Source: Neoechinorhynchus agilis
Taxonomy: Eukaryota; Acanthocephala
DNA length: 64,000 nt
Assembly: GCA_051530055.1 (NCBI GenBank)
Contig: CM121343.1
Span: forward strand, 558,001 to 622,000
Direction: 5' to 3'
Part shown: in pieces, positions 45,736 through 57,700 of the stretch
Position numbering within the stretch: the first letter of the stretch is position 1
Layout: every line of letters starts with the position of its first letter
Notes under the pieces: model-generated
Database searches by the model: none
The model's input: only the letters and a program-made list of their open reading frames with translations
Told to the model about the DNA's origin: nothing
Position numbers and translations under genes: made by a program

Positions 45736-46594
45736 TATTGGCTTCCAAGTACAGAATTGTGTTCTAATATTTTTTCTTAATTAAATACTTATCGAGTCTT
45801 TTACCTTTCAGGCAAATTAGACCACTTTCACTCATATAGCATCCGATTTCAATGACAGAGCAGCCACATCGAATGCAATTCGCGCATTTAGGATGCCAAT
45901 ATGTTTCGGCTATTTCGCACAAGTCCTATACCTTGAAATTTGACTAAATGATTCGTTTTTGATACAAACCTCAAGTATGACCGTAGAGCACAGGTAGCAG
46001 CGCGGGGCGATTTTCGAGATAAAATGAAGGTAACAGTAAATATTACCATCAATTTCAATTAATTCCGTCTGCCCGTCAACCAAATTACAGCCCGGATACA
46101 TGCAGCTGATAAACGCCATCTGATGCCTTATTATGGGAAATAATGCTTATAACTGAGATATTAGATGAATCGATACTTATCAACGACTATTGATCGATAC
46201 TGTTTCTTGCGCACTTCAAGAGGACCTTTTACGAGGTTCCAAGCGTTGATTTTATCCACCGTGAAAACCGAATCTAAATTCATCTTTGATGAATAGACCG
46301 GATGCCTACACCGAAAACGAGTTACGTTATTTAGAATCCCAACCAATTTAAATACCTCATTGATAGATGTGCAGGTTCGCCTGCCATCTTTGCGAGTCTA
46401 GGAAACTCAAGTTGATCGTGTCTTTTCTTTTTCTTTTTGCAGCTTTCTGAAAAACAAGCTCTATCGTGAGAGCAATAACCGCAATTCATATCACTACTGT
46501 CTACATGCAGATATAAGTTTTAAATTTATTAAATTGTATATTTACCTGTTAGAGCGGTTCTTAGATGTGTCGGGTGAACGTCAATCTGCTTCAT
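45736..46594 (-). CDS. LIM-like zinc-binding protein, six small exons
   Basis: I assembled exons at 46594-46546, 46500-46356, 46305-46201, 46126-45970, 45925-45805 and 45764-45736 on the minus strand. The introns are 45, 50, 74, 44 and 40 nt; all are GT-AG and phase-consistent, and together they give about 201 aa. The protein starts 'MKQIDVHPTHLRTALTDSSD', has a Cys-rich 'CGYCSHDRACFSESC', then 'CMYPGCNLVD...IDGNIYCYLHF', and a LIM-like module 'CYLC' - 16 residues - 'HPKCANCIRC' - 'CLKEH'. LIM domains bind zinc and mediate protein contacts. The last exon and the 74-nt intron are the least certain. AATAAA overlaps the stop on the minus strand. No exact family is recognised. Confidence 0.6.
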
Positions 46595-47333
46595 GAGTCC
46601 TCTTTTCGAATTAAAATATATTTGAGAAGCATATATTCGTATTTCTTAAAATTAAAAAATTTGAAGATACAAATCAAGGTGATTACAAGAAAGGAATTTC
46701 GAATATTTGGCTAGAATGATATTTAAAAAGTAATGAGAAGGAAACTAATGGGAAAAAATCTGTACAAAAAGAAGATGGAAAAAATGTTGTAAACCTACCA
46801 AGAAACCATAATAATCAGTGGCATCCCTCAAAGATGCTAAAGTCATCAATGTTCAACTGCATTAAGAAAAATAAAAAGGATGATGTATTTTAAACAATAA
46901 GCGAAACGATTTGAATCGCAAAAGCACACGGAATTTTATGAATCTATCACAAAAATTGCACAAGCAGTTTAGTACCAACCTAAATCTTTTATGTCTTTAT
47001 AATTATTCTTCATGTCAGCTTAAGAGCCGCAACCACAAACATCACCAAAAAGTATAAATGAGAACAGGACGTGACTGGTGGAACCAACAAACGTGACAAA
47101 CAACATTAGCCCAGAATATTTCGAAAATCTTTAACTTTTCTGATTACACGAACAAAAATATGGTAACGCATCTTTAATAAACTAAAATGACGATTAAATA
47201 GATTTTTTTAAGAACCGCTCAATTTTTACCGATGAAAACGCCACGTGAGTCAAAATACTTTAAATAACCAAAAAGATGAAGATCAATACTGAACGTTGTA
47301 CAAGCAAACCAGGGCAAAAGGATAGGGAAAGGA
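46595..47333. other. Intergenic stretch
   Basis: Very AT-rich, with many short frames. The possible promoter of the LIM-like gene lies at its left end. I see nothing further. Confidence 0.4.
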
Positions 47334-48828
47334 GGACGCTTTATTCCACTTTTACAGAACGTTTACAACACTCACACAACCGCATACACAAATAAATGGT
47401 TAATGATTAGTCGATCGATTTAATGACGTGCGATCGCGTATAATCATTTGACACTATTTTATGGCCTTTATGAGAAATATTCAATGGTCAATGCAACGAC
47501 CATTGATATTTTTGTCCATTTGAGGTAAAGTGGACGCTTTATTCCACTTTTACAGAACGTTTACAACACTCACACAACCGCATACACAAATAAATGGTTA
47601 ATGATTAGTCGATCGGTTTAATGACGTGCGATCGCGTATAATCATTTGACACTATTTTATGGCCTTTATGAGAAATATTCAATGGTCAATGCAACGACCA
47701 TTGATATTTTTGTCCATTTGAGGTAAAGTGGACGCTTTATTCCACTTTTACAGAACGTTTACAACACTCACACAACCGCATACACAAATAAATGGTTAAT
47801 GATTAGTCGATCGATTTAATGACGTGCGATCGCGTATAATCATTTGACACTATTTTATGGCCTTTATGAGAAATATTCAATGGTCAATGCAACGACCATT
47901 GATATTTTTGTCCATTTGAGGTAAAGTGGACGCTTTACTCCACTTTTACAGAACGTTTACAACACTCACACAACCGCATACACAAATAAATGGTTAATGA
48001 TTAGTCGATCGGTTTAATGACGTGCGATCGCGTATAATCATTTGACACTATTTTATGGCCTTTATGAGAAATATTCAATGGTCAATGCAACGACCATTGA
48101 TATTTTTGTCCATTTGAGGTAAAGTGGACGCTTTATTCCACTTTTACAGAACGTTTACAACACTCACACAACCGCATACACAAATAAATGGTTAATGATT
48201 AGTCGATCGGTTTAATGACGTGCGATCGCGTATAATCATTTGACACTATTTTATGGCCTTTATGAGAAATATTCAATGGTCAATGCAACGACCATTGATA
48301 TTTTTGTCCATTTGAGGTAAAGTGGACGCTTTATTCCACTTTTACAGAACGTTTACAACACTCACACAACCGCATACACAAATAAATGGTTAATGATTAG
48401 TCGATCGGTTTAATGACGTGCGATCGCGTATAATCATTTGACACTATTTTATGGCCTTTATGAGAAATATTCAATGGTCAATGCAACGACCATTGATATT
48501 TTTGTCCATTTGAGGTAAAGTGGACGCTTTATTCCACTTTTACAGAACGTTTACAACACTCACACAACCGCATACACAAATAAATGGTTAATGATTAGTC
48601 GATCGATTTAATGACGTGCGATCGCGTATAATCATTTGACACTATTTTATGGCCTTTATGAGAAATATTCAATGGTCAATGCAACGACCATTGATATTTT
48701 TGTCCATTTGAGGTAAAGTGGACGCTTTATTCCACTTTTACAGAACGTTTACAACACTCACACAACCGCATACACAAATAAATTGTTAATGATTAGTCGA
48801 TCGATTTAATGACGTGCGATCGCGTATC
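47334..48828. repeat. 198-bp satellite, 7.5 units, nearly identical
   Basis: Units begin (ggacgct) at 47334, 47532, 47730, 47928, 48126, 48324, 48522 and 48720, exactly 198 bp apart; the last is cut at 48828. The main variation is an a/g in gatcg(a/g)tttaatg plus one or two other substitutions. Each unit contains two perfect short inverted repeats: tcaatggtc...gaccattga (9-bp arms) and aaagtgga...tccacttt (8-bp arms, spanning the unit junction). Homogeneity points to recent expansion or conversion. Confidence 0.97.
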
Positions 48829-49291
48829 TTCTATATTCTTAGAATTTATCATTTTGTGAAGTTTCGGTCCTCTTTATTTTTCATTGCCAGTACGGCGTAT
48901 GTAGTATTGGTGTAGATCGACAAAGGTTGAATTTTCTTTGTAAGCTGAAGAGATTTTCTTTTAAGTATGAGCATGATTATGCGCGAGCTGATGCGTTGAT
49001 TGTTCCCATCAAAATAACTGATTTTTGACTAAAAATCGATAAAATTCCATTTATTGTAGTGTTGAAGCTGTTTCAAGCAAGAGTGGATATCATTGATTTC
49101 TTAATGTGTTGGTCATGGCGTATTGTGATACTTTAAGGATCAACTATGTTCATCATCCTACAGGTAATGGGATGAACCAGGATTACCTGTGACAGACGCA
49201 ATAGACGCGTAGGAAGTCGTTCAACTACTATGAGTTTGTATGCGTGTTCAAAAGCTTTTAAACTCTTCTAAGTAGCGAGATCGTCAAAGCT
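48829..49291. other. 5' flank of the arrestin-domain gene
   Basis: Unique AT-rich sequence, probably promoter and 5' UTR. No element can be named. Confidence 0.35.
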
Positions 49292-50439
49292 ATGGGAAAT
49301 TCATCCTCAGAAATCGAGATTGTTTTAATAGATCGGCCGGATAAGGTCTATTATGCGGGTGAAACAGTTAGTGGATTTTTATCAGCCCCGGAGGAAGAAG
49401 TGATAAGAATGCAAAAAGCGACTATTGCCTTGATTGGTAAAGTCCATTTGTCACAGGATGCTAACATTGATTCGAATGTGATACGGTACTTTGGAACCAA
49501 ATATATGAGTTCGAAAGCTCGAGAGTTTCACAAACAAAAGTGCATGATTTACAAGAGAAAGGAAGTCTCGGCTTATACGGATACATCGTCGACTATTTCA
49601 AGTATTATGATGGATGACGATCGTCGTGTCCGGTACAACACGGGTCGTTCATCGATGTCTTCAGAGACAAGCGGTACATCGGACGGAGGCTGGTGTCCTA
49701 CGTTCAGTTTTAAGCTACCGAGAGATTTACCTTCGCATACAAACAAACTAAAGCACCCAGCAGTGTTGTATACATTACTTGCGACTGCATCGTTCGTAAA
49801 TTCTCCAAAATACTTTAGACACCTTAATATCAGAGTTCTTGCGAGAGCATCACAAGAACCCACAGCTCCTCTGGAAGGAAGCGTCTTTCCTAAGGATTCC
49901 TTGGCTGAAGAATCAAGAATTGATGGTAAGAATATTCTTATGGTTGCGCCTTCTGATGGTGCTTATACTTGTGTCCAATGTAAGCTGGATAAGGTTAGGT
50001 TTGAAAATACGGACGTTATAAATATGTCGATTGAACAAACTCCTGGTTTAGACGGGAGTACTTTAAAAGCTACCGTTTCCCATTTATTGGGCTTTTATGA
50101 AATTTACATGAGAGTGGTAGCGTAAGATCCCTAAAGTGCGCAATGATTTCCATTGAGAAAATATGTGCAACAGAACATGTTTATTGTCTTCACAAGAGTG
50201 AGCATAGGTTCCGGCACTTCGACGAGGAGTCAGTTCAAGTTATAAACATTTATTCTGGATCGTCAATAATCCCTCCTACACATCAATACACTTCACATAA
50301 CGGGCTCATACACATATCCAGAAGGTATCAAATCGAGCTTTCGTTCAAATTCACGAATGGGAACACCATGAGGAAGACGTGGCCTATCATGATATTTAAC
50401 TCAAACTCAACAATTATACATAAAGGATCTAATGAATAA
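49292..50439 (+). CDS. Arrestin-domain-containing (ARRDC/TXNIP-like) protein, frame break before the last third
   Basis: Alpha-arrestins are cytosolic adaptors that link membrane proteins to ubiquitin ligases and trafficking. Residues 1-31 are arrestin-N-like ('IEIVLIDRPDKVYYAGETVS'). A serine-rich loop follows (residues 95-135), then 'FSFKLPRDLPSH' and 'VLYTLLATASF', typical of the N-domain core. From about residue 195 an arrestin-C part begins, with 'CVQCKLDKVRFENTDV' and 'LKATVSHLLGFYEIYMRV'. The first frame stops at 50123-50125. A second frame, 50143-50439 (98 aa, 'ICATEHVYCLHKSEHRFRHF', 'SRRYQIELSFKFTNG'), continues the C-domain but is shifted by one. An unsolved small intron or a frameshift joins them. 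No PPxY motif is seen. Confidence 0.7.
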
Positions 50440-51671
50440 CATAATTTTTAGATGTTTTGCAGATTCTGTAACTAAATGTGAACGACCTTATAATATAGTG
50501 CAATCCCACATATATTCTCAAATCAGTATCGACGCCGACAAATGGAATGCGATTTAATCAAACTGTTGAAAAACTCCATTTTTCTGTCCGTGTACACTTA
50601 AATTTTTCATATTCAATAAAGATCGCGGTTTGTCGATTTTGTATACGAGATCAATAACATTGGCGCCTTGAAGCAGAGTTTATACACTACGAGAGTGACT
50701 TCATACAGATTCCTGATCGGTATGAACAAATGATTAAAAATATAATCAAAATTCCACGTTAAATTTTAAAAGGACTACATTTGGAATTGCTCATCATTGG
50801 TTTAACAATTTACCTTAACTTCGAAAATTAAATACCTTTACACTTTCCCATTTCCGTAAAAAAAGGATCATCTACATTAGGGTTTAAAAATATATTCGAA
50901 GTTTTAAATAATGAATTTTTTTCTATTAGTTGAGAAATCCGTCTAATGCGCTAAAGATTGAAGACCGACGTTTCTTTTCCTTCACTTTTTAAAGTTAAGA
51001 TGTACAATATTGAATAGATCATCTACATTAGGTTTAAAAATATACTCGAAGTTCTAAATAATGAAATTTTTTTCTATTAGTTGAGAAATCCGTCTAATGC
51101 GCTAAAGATTGAAGACCGACGTTTCTTCTCCTTCACATTTTTAAAGTTAAGATGTACAATATTGAACAGGAACTCATTACGACTCTTTTTTCTTATTCAC
51201 TTGAGGAGGCATTTCTATTGCAAGTAACGATCATTACAATGAAAAGTGATTTATGGCATCAAGGACTCATTTGAAGGTTATAGGAAGCAATTGAAATTAG
51301 TCCAAATATTCACAAATTTCGTGCTTGATCCGCAGATCACGTAAAGCAATACTGGTAATTATCGTCCTGCGAAATCCTTCGGAAATTCGGACCTTCTGAC
51401 ATTGACAAGCGATGAAACAAGCCTTTTTAGAATTTGGAAAGTAATTGATTGGAGCATCCGTTCAAAAAAATAAAACAGAACGCAAATTCGGGCAAATGTA
51501 TTTAAATTAAATATTAAATTTCGTGCTTGTAGACAATGGGATTAATTTATGATTAAAATGGAAGTGTCGCTCACCGGCTTAATGATTACCATCACTGCCA
51601 TGTTGCGGTGAGCATTACATTCGGGTTGTTCGATATCTTATTTGTTTTAAGATTGAAATCTTCACGCTTTT
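50440..51671. other. Intergenic stretch with one 150-bp tandem duplication
   Basis: The tandem pair at 50866-51170 is listed separately. The rest is AT-rich and carries no frame or match that I recognise. Confidence 0.4.
50866..51170. repeat. Tandem pair of about 150-bp units
   Basis: atcatctacattaggg... at 50866 and again near 51018, each ending atgtacaatattgaa(t/c)ag. About ten differences and small indels separate them. Confidence 0.85.
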
Positions 51672-51998
51672 TTATACAGAGGAAAAATTGAAGTAATTTA
51701 TTAGGTTCGATATCTTGGAGGCACAATATTGTGCCTTTATCGAGGTTGTAAAAGTGTTATTTTCTGCACTTGAATTCAATTTTCCGCCATAAAAAAGATA
51801 TGTTATTATTTTGGTCGGTACCCGAGACAAGCACATGAACAATTTCGCGAGAACTTGGGCAAGATTACGCGCCATGCACAATCCATCAACTTGATCGTAG
51901 CTCTTATCTTCGAAATTGAGATTCGTGTTCCTCGTGTACATGTATAAGAGTTCCTTCCATACGAGTTTGCTTATTGCGTTGAAGTATAGGAATCGCAA
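51672..51998 (-). mobile_element. PLE reverse transcriptase fragment
   Basis: A 108-codon frame contains 'SYDQVDGLCMARNLAQVLAK' followed by 'LFM'. It aligns with the PLE block usually reading Q-x-D-G-x-x-M-G-S-P-L-x-P-x-L-A-x-L-F-M; the G-S-P of the motif is changed. No YVDD follows. It is a decayed fragment, related in type to the RT at 39.1-39.7 kb. Confidence 0.55.
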
Positions 51999-52138
51999 GG
52001 TTGATCGCTGAGTCCAATTTCGAAACCATTCTAAATTCTGTATTCCCGTGCGCCTTCAATCTTCCCATTAATTCTACATTCGATGATCATGTGCACTCAT
52101 TCACCGGCATTAAATTTCTCAAAATGCTAGTCAATTTA

Positions 52139-52503
52139 TCGAGAAGTGTAAGATGAGGATTTTTAACCATGCAATGCTGAATTATGGACACCCACAGTCG
52201 ACCGATTTCGACCAGGGAAGCGCCGGCCTGCGCTCAGTGCCCTTTGACCCAAACTAGGATATCTCAGTTTGGGTCAAAGGGTTAAAAATTCGTTACCGCC
52301 GATGACGCATAACCAGAGGGCGAGATATCGATGAAGTAAGGAAACTCACTGATAAGTCCCGCCTCCTCGGAGGATATTAAAACTTATAATTGTACGGTTA
52401 TAGCCATTGAGAGCAGATCAGCGCTCCCCTGACCGAAATCGGTGGACTGCGGGTGTCCATAATTCAGTCGCATATTGTTAAAATCTCATCTTACAAATCT
52501 CGA
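52139..52503. mobile_element. MITE-like foldback element with about 100-bp terminal inverted repeats
   Basis: Ends tcgagaagtgtaagatg and the reverse complement of catcttacaaatctcga. The two halves pair over about 100 bp (through gaattatggacacccac and accgatttcg). The centre holds a second perfect 15-bp hairpin, cctttgacccaaact (52241-52255) and agtttgggtcaaagg (52266-52280). It has no coding sequence. A related half-element lies at 37294-37475. Confidence 0.8.
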
Positions 52504-53300
52504 AAAAAAACATGCTGAAGCACGAATAAAAATGTTAAAATACTAGCGAATGTCCTAGCTGTTTTGATATGGTATGCAGAATGTGAGGCAATGATTGACA
52601 TAGATTTCAATGGCGACTTATGTATTTTGGCCAATAAGTACATATTCGGTGTTTTCCCATTGCTGGATTGATGTTTTTGGTATATTTCAGAATGGATCTT
52701 ACCACGCTTCATCAGCGTTAATAAGGATTGATTAAACATCTTTTCGCGTTTAATAATAAAGCATTCATCATTAGATCGGAAGTCTGGACCAGGTAGGATA
52801 TCCGCAGCCAGCCTATGATAGTACTATCGTCTAGTACTCAGAATCCTTTATCTTTGCCCAACCTCAAGATACATATATTCTTAATTCGATTAAGATCATT
52901 CATCGCTAAAATCAGTCTTTGGATTAGGTTAGTCGGTTTTCTCTTTTTTCTTTTATGTGGTTTTGATTCCCGTAAAATTGGACTTTAAGATCATCTTTTT
53001 CCATTTCAATACGGAGTCTCATGGTGTTGAGTTTTCAAAAAGGAACCGATCCATTACTGAGTGTGAGTACCTCCTAGTTAGAGCCATTAATTTCCTATAA
53101 TGCTTTTCCCCCTATCAGAGTTTACCCAAGACCTTATTGGCAAACTACCAGAGCAAACGTACGCTCGTCTATTCCAAACGAAGGAAGAATCTTCGTGGCC
53201 TGATCTGTCCGAGCAATCGTGAATCCCAAGTGGTGCGGTATATAGAATACCTTTCTCGGATTGTGATCGCCAACTTTGGGAGGAGGATGAGGGAACATCG
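52504..53300. other. Intergenic stretch
   Basis: No gene is assigned. The short minus-strand frame at 52491-52739 begins inside the MITE and has a weak PLE-like 'NMYLLAKIHKSPLKS' (PLEs usually have P-x-x-Y-x-L-P-K-I-H-K), which suggests another small PLE remnant near 52610-52700. Confidence 0.4.
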
Positions 53301-53667
53301 CTATTCACTGAAGAAACGGGACACGAACTCCATTGTGGTTTCCCACTCTCTGATAGGATCGATATTAACGACAGATATTTGTTGGTATGCAATGACCACA
53401 AGGTTGAAAGTGTTATTATCGAGGTCATGTACATTCAGGGAGCCAGGGAAACAAGACAGATTATTCCCTAAAGTTGAGGATACCGCCTGATAAGGCAATG
53501 ATGTTGCCGAATTCCTTTTGAGATAATTGACTGAAGAAGTCCAGCGTGATTGGACGAAATATTTCAATTAAAGTCAGTCTTTGATACATAATTTTCCCCG
53601 CTTTCACATACTCATGGATTTTATCTTTAATTTTACGTATTATCAACTCTTGTTCCTTGTGAATCAT
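53301..53667 (-). repeat. Dispersed repeat of unknown class, copy 2
   Basis: Frame 53667-53461 reads 'MIHKEQELIIRKIKDKIHEY', 'VKAGKIMYQRLTLIEIFRPI', then 'LSQKEFGNIIALSGGILN', similar to 44920-45110. Beyond it, frames are broken. No known domain is recognised. Confidence 0.45.
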
Positions 53668-55423
53668 CCCGATGAAATCTTGGAGGATTAGAGTCCCTCT
53701 ACTTGTCGCCCTTTTCTACTCAAGTTAATCCTGGTTGAATGAAAAAGGCCACCAATGTGCTTCCTCTGTTGATTCGGTCCATTATACCAAATGCGGCGCT
53801 TCTAAGGTGCATAAAAGTGGGGCTTAGCCGGTATAAAAATGTCGATATGTGAGGTACCAGGGGGAATGTGATTGGAATTATTACGCCGATCTAACGTCGT
53901 AAACACTTGCAAACAAACTGATGATGAACCCGACGAGGTTCGCAGAACGTCTTTAATAAATAATTATTTACCGCGGGTGTAGACTTCTAAACACAATAAT
54001 TCCTTAATCGGTACGAGTGACAGAGACTGACGAACTCGCATGTACAATGATCCCAAATGAGTCCAGCAGCGCCATCCGTGACCAATACATAAAAACAGGA
54101 CTTTCACAAGTTCCACTTGAATTTAATGAAAGGAGAAACAAAGTGATCGCGTACATTGCCGTACCAAAGGTGACCTTTTTCAGTCGCAGCGGAAACAAGT
54201 GGGTTTTGATAATTCAAAATCAGTATTTTCTTAACTGTTGACATGTAGAACAACACAAATAAAATAAAAAACGAATAATATTACCCATATTAAGAAGAAA
54301 TTTAAGAAAATAACAGAAAATGCAAGGATAGAATTTAAAAGGACAATAAGGGTCATTGAATTTATCATGAAAAACCTATATACAATGTGAGCCTTGATGA
54401 TATTTTTGAACTCATTGAAGTATACATTCCCTGGCCGATTAGATTGGAAATAGATGACTGATAGCGGGTCCAACTATTTTTCTATTTTCGTAGAAATTCT
54501 TTAGATTTAAGCGTGATTATTAAGTTACCGTTGCACGTAAAAAGCTCGATGCTAACAACACATAAGAAGAAAGTCTTTGCCGGGACGATCGGATAATTGT
54601 TCAACCAGTATAAGAGGAAAAGTATGAAATTTTCGGTTATTCCAAGCAAATCTATAGAGAATCATTTTTCTAACAAGTTTTAAAGCAAATAATAAAAATG
54701 AGCAAACTCTAAATTAATTATACATAATATAGAATTTAAAAGTGATGCAATCGGCGAGACTCGCTGTACGTAATAAACTACTATTTAAAATATTAACTTT
54801 TTATGTTTTTATAAATAAATCGAATAAATTCCATTTCGAAGTTCGGGGGATGTCTCGATTAGTGTAAATTTGAATGACGAAGGTCTTCAAGGTTCGTAGG
54901 CCGAATTCGCACACATTTAGCGTCATTATTGCTATGATCGGCTTCTTGAATATCAGCGTGATAAGTCAATAATTTTTCTGCTGTAAAGAAATTGTTTTCG
55001 TGGACATATTTTGTTTGATGATATATAAATGATTTATTAATTTTCTTTTCACACGATATTTCGTCCTTCTCGTCGGACTTTATGAAAACGAACGACCAAA
55101 CAAAATAAATAATTTTTTTACAGTGGTGAATTGAATCCTCAACATTAATGTGCATCTCCCAGTTACCGAGAACTGGACGCTTCTCCTTACGTAAGACGAC
55201 TGATTAAGTTTCTGCAGCTGCAGTCCTTTTCGTCGCCATCCAATCGCAATAGACCGCACTTTAGCAACCCGCGTACATAAACGCACACAGCACCCAGTAT
55301 CGCGAACGCAACTGCGCACACTCGACCAACCGTCGTCACTTTGGTTAATTGAGGGAGACGACAGATCGAAAGCAGGATTTCCAAGTTAAAACCATCAATT
55401 CGAAAACGAAGTCAATACTAATC
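53668..55423. other. Intergenic stretch upstream of the septin gene
   Basis: Several short frames (for example 54017-54241) lack supporting features. The region from about 55200 to 55423, less AT-rich, is likely septin promoter or 5' UTR. Nothing else is recognised. Confidence 0.4.
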
Positions 55424-57215
55424 ATGGCACAGTTATCTCAATCGTCAGCCCCGGGATGTCTGGTAGGTTTCGCCAATTTGCCGAATCAAGTTCATCGAAA
55501 GATCGCCAAACGTGGATTCGAGTTTACACTCATGGTCGTCGGTCCAAGTGGTCTCGGAAAATCAACTCTGATAAATAGTCTATTTTTGTCTGATTTATAT
55601 CCAGACCGGAAAATGACATCGCCATCCGAGTTTGCTACAAGACAAGCTCCCACTAGGCACATTGGATTTTCATTTTTTTATAAAAGTCTAATTTTTCGAA
55701 GTCCCATTAAAAACTAATCATTTGTCCGGGTTTCCCAAGTTTTTGTTCCTTTTATTGCCAACATGCACATAAAAAAGCGTCGCCGTTTCCTAAGATTTTT
55801 ATTGGCTTACGTTAAAAATGTAACGCATTTATAAAATAATTATAAAAATTGATTTCGTATATCTACCGGCGCTAATCGACATCGACTATCTTAGTCCCCA
55901 TTAAGTTTCAATTGAATTCATTCCCGAGTTCAGCTTTAAAGTTAAAAAAAGATGAGAATGCAATCCTCGACGATCTGATTCTCACAGTTCTTAATTACCG
56001 ACATAAGCTAATATAAAATTGTTTAAAGATTGAAGGGTTCATGTTTTGTTTTGGTGGAAAATTATACTTTCAAGCGCCCAAATATCAGATTTAATAAATC
56101 ATCCCAAATTTCTGCCATAACTAAACACAATATTAAGTTTCTGAGATAATAGGTCAAAATACTTGCAAAACTTATTGAATATTCTTTACAATCTAACTTC
56201 TAATTTTTGTTTAGACTTTATATCACTGTTTGAAAGCTTAGATTCTAAGTAGGTGTAGAAGTTATAAAGTGAAAACTCATGAAATATAATGCTAGATTTC
56301 TGTATCATTGAAATAAACATCGTGTTTCTACATTATCTATAAACTCTTAGGTGTGAAAATCCTTGTGGTACACAAATGGACATTTCAACTGTCGAGATCG
56401 AGGAGCGTGGTGTGCGTGTTCGTTTAACTTTGGTAGATACTCCTGGATTTGACGAAGGTTTGGATTCGAATGGATGCTATGCTCCATTAGTCGAGTATAT
56501 AGACAAACAATTCGACAAATACTTAAGTGATGAAAGTGGATTGAATCGAAGAAATATAAGTGACAATCGCGTTCATTGCATATTTTACTTCGTATCTCCG
56601 TTTGGCTCAGGTCTGAAGCATGTTGATATTGTGTGTTTAAAATCGCTACATGAAAAAGCTAATATAATTATTTTGATCGGCCGTGCTGATGTCTTGACAT
56701 CCGATGAGCTCGCTGGGCTCAAAGCAAACGTAAGAGCACAACTGAGAGTTAATAAGATAAAAACCTACGGCGACTTTGTAGCGGTATCAATACCTGCTGG
56801 TGCTACTTCGACGCCTTGTAATCAAAGTGGGAGAGCAGTGGATGAAATAGAGATGGAGTTCCGCGAGCAAAGTCGTATTCTTTTTGAATCAATGCCGTTT
56901 GCAATCTGTGGATCCCAGCAAGTTTTCGAGCTGAAGGATAAAAGAGTACGAGGAAGGATGTACCAATGGGGCCTTGTCGATATCGATAACGCCGAATACT
57001 GTGACTTTGTTAAGCTGAGGAATACGCTTACAATGCACATGCAGGATTTACAGGATGTTACACACGAGCTGCATTATGAGAACTATCGGTCCGCTAGATT
57101 ATGCCAAGTAGAAAGTAACCAAGACATTTTAAGGACGAAACAACAAGAATTACTTGAGATGGAACAAAAATTGCAAAAGATGAAAGCTGAAATGAACGCA
57201 GTCAGCAGACAATAA
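55424..57215 (+). CDS. Septin, two exons
   Basis: A filament-forming GTPase of the cytoskeleton and cell cortex. Exon 1 (55424-about 55629) encodes '[16 protein letters not shown]' and the P-loop '[15 protein letters not shown]'. A larger intron of about 720 nt (gtttgc...cttag) separates it from exon 2 (about 56351-57215), which has '[21 protein letters not shown]' split across the switch II block and then '[16 protein letters not shown]'. The G4 motif reads 'GRADVLT' instead of the usual AKAD. The septin unique element follows ('[20 protein letters not shown]', '[18 protein letters not shown]'), then a short coiled coil ('[15 protein letters not shown]') to the stop. With about 357 residues the length is usual for septins of the SEPT2/SEPT1-like group. 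The exact donor of the intron is inferred. Confidence 0.85.
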
Positions 57216-57329
57216 TAAATTTTCTGCGCTAAAATATAAAATCTTTCAACTTATTTATGGGTAAAAATGCTAAAAAAGGATTTGCTGAACCGGTTTTAAT
57301 ACGTTTTTCGACTTCCACTATACCGCCCT

Positions 57330-57700
57330 AGAACATTAAAAGCTGCCGTCCTGGTGTAACGGTCGAAAAGACGGATGCAATGTTCCCCCGTGTTGCAGAA
57401 TCGGACTTATGTTTTGTGGGAGGAATGCTCCTGATCTCGGATCACCAGTGATTCGTCTCATTCTCTTAGACAACTGCTTGACCAGGTCCTTTGCCGCGGT
57501 ACCAAACTTTCGACTCAGCTCAATGTATTTTGTCCTTTTGCATTCCTCAGCGGTGGTTGCTCCTCCCACTGGTTTAATAGTGGCGAATTTTATGTTGCTG
57601 GCTACGAATGGCGTCCCAGTGAAGGCATTTTCCTTCTCGCCACGGGAACACTGTGACACCGTCCGGTCTACGGCCATTCGAGCCTTCTTTTGAAATCCCT
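57330..57700 (-). mobile_element. LINE ORF2 C-terminal remnant
   Basis: One minus-strand frame begins 'RPDGVTVFPWREGKCLHWDA', and another reads 'GATTAEECKRTKYIELSRKF' and 'DPRSGAFLPQNISPILQHG'. The G-V-T...W-G-R-L-W-D, K-x-x-K-Y and F-L-x-Q-x-I-S-x-x-I-Q-x-G series resembles the extreme C-terminus of several invertebrate LINE polyproteins, as I remember them. Frame changes and stops make it a fossil. It may belong to the same family as 34990-35380. Confidence 0.5.

Noticed and set aside
53087-53490. 115-117 aa frames on both strands near 53.1-53.5 kb as a gene
   Set aside because: They overlap on opposite strands and adjoin a degraded dispersed repeat. No domain or splice pattern supports either.
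54017-54241. 74-aa open frame 'MTETDELACTMIPNESSSAI' on the plus strand
   Set aside because: No homologue recognised, no splice or promoter support and a similar frame on the other strand; it may be chance.
57409-57693. 94-aa plus-strand frame opposite the LINE remnant
   Set aside because: It is the shadow of the better-supported minus-strand LINE C-terminus.
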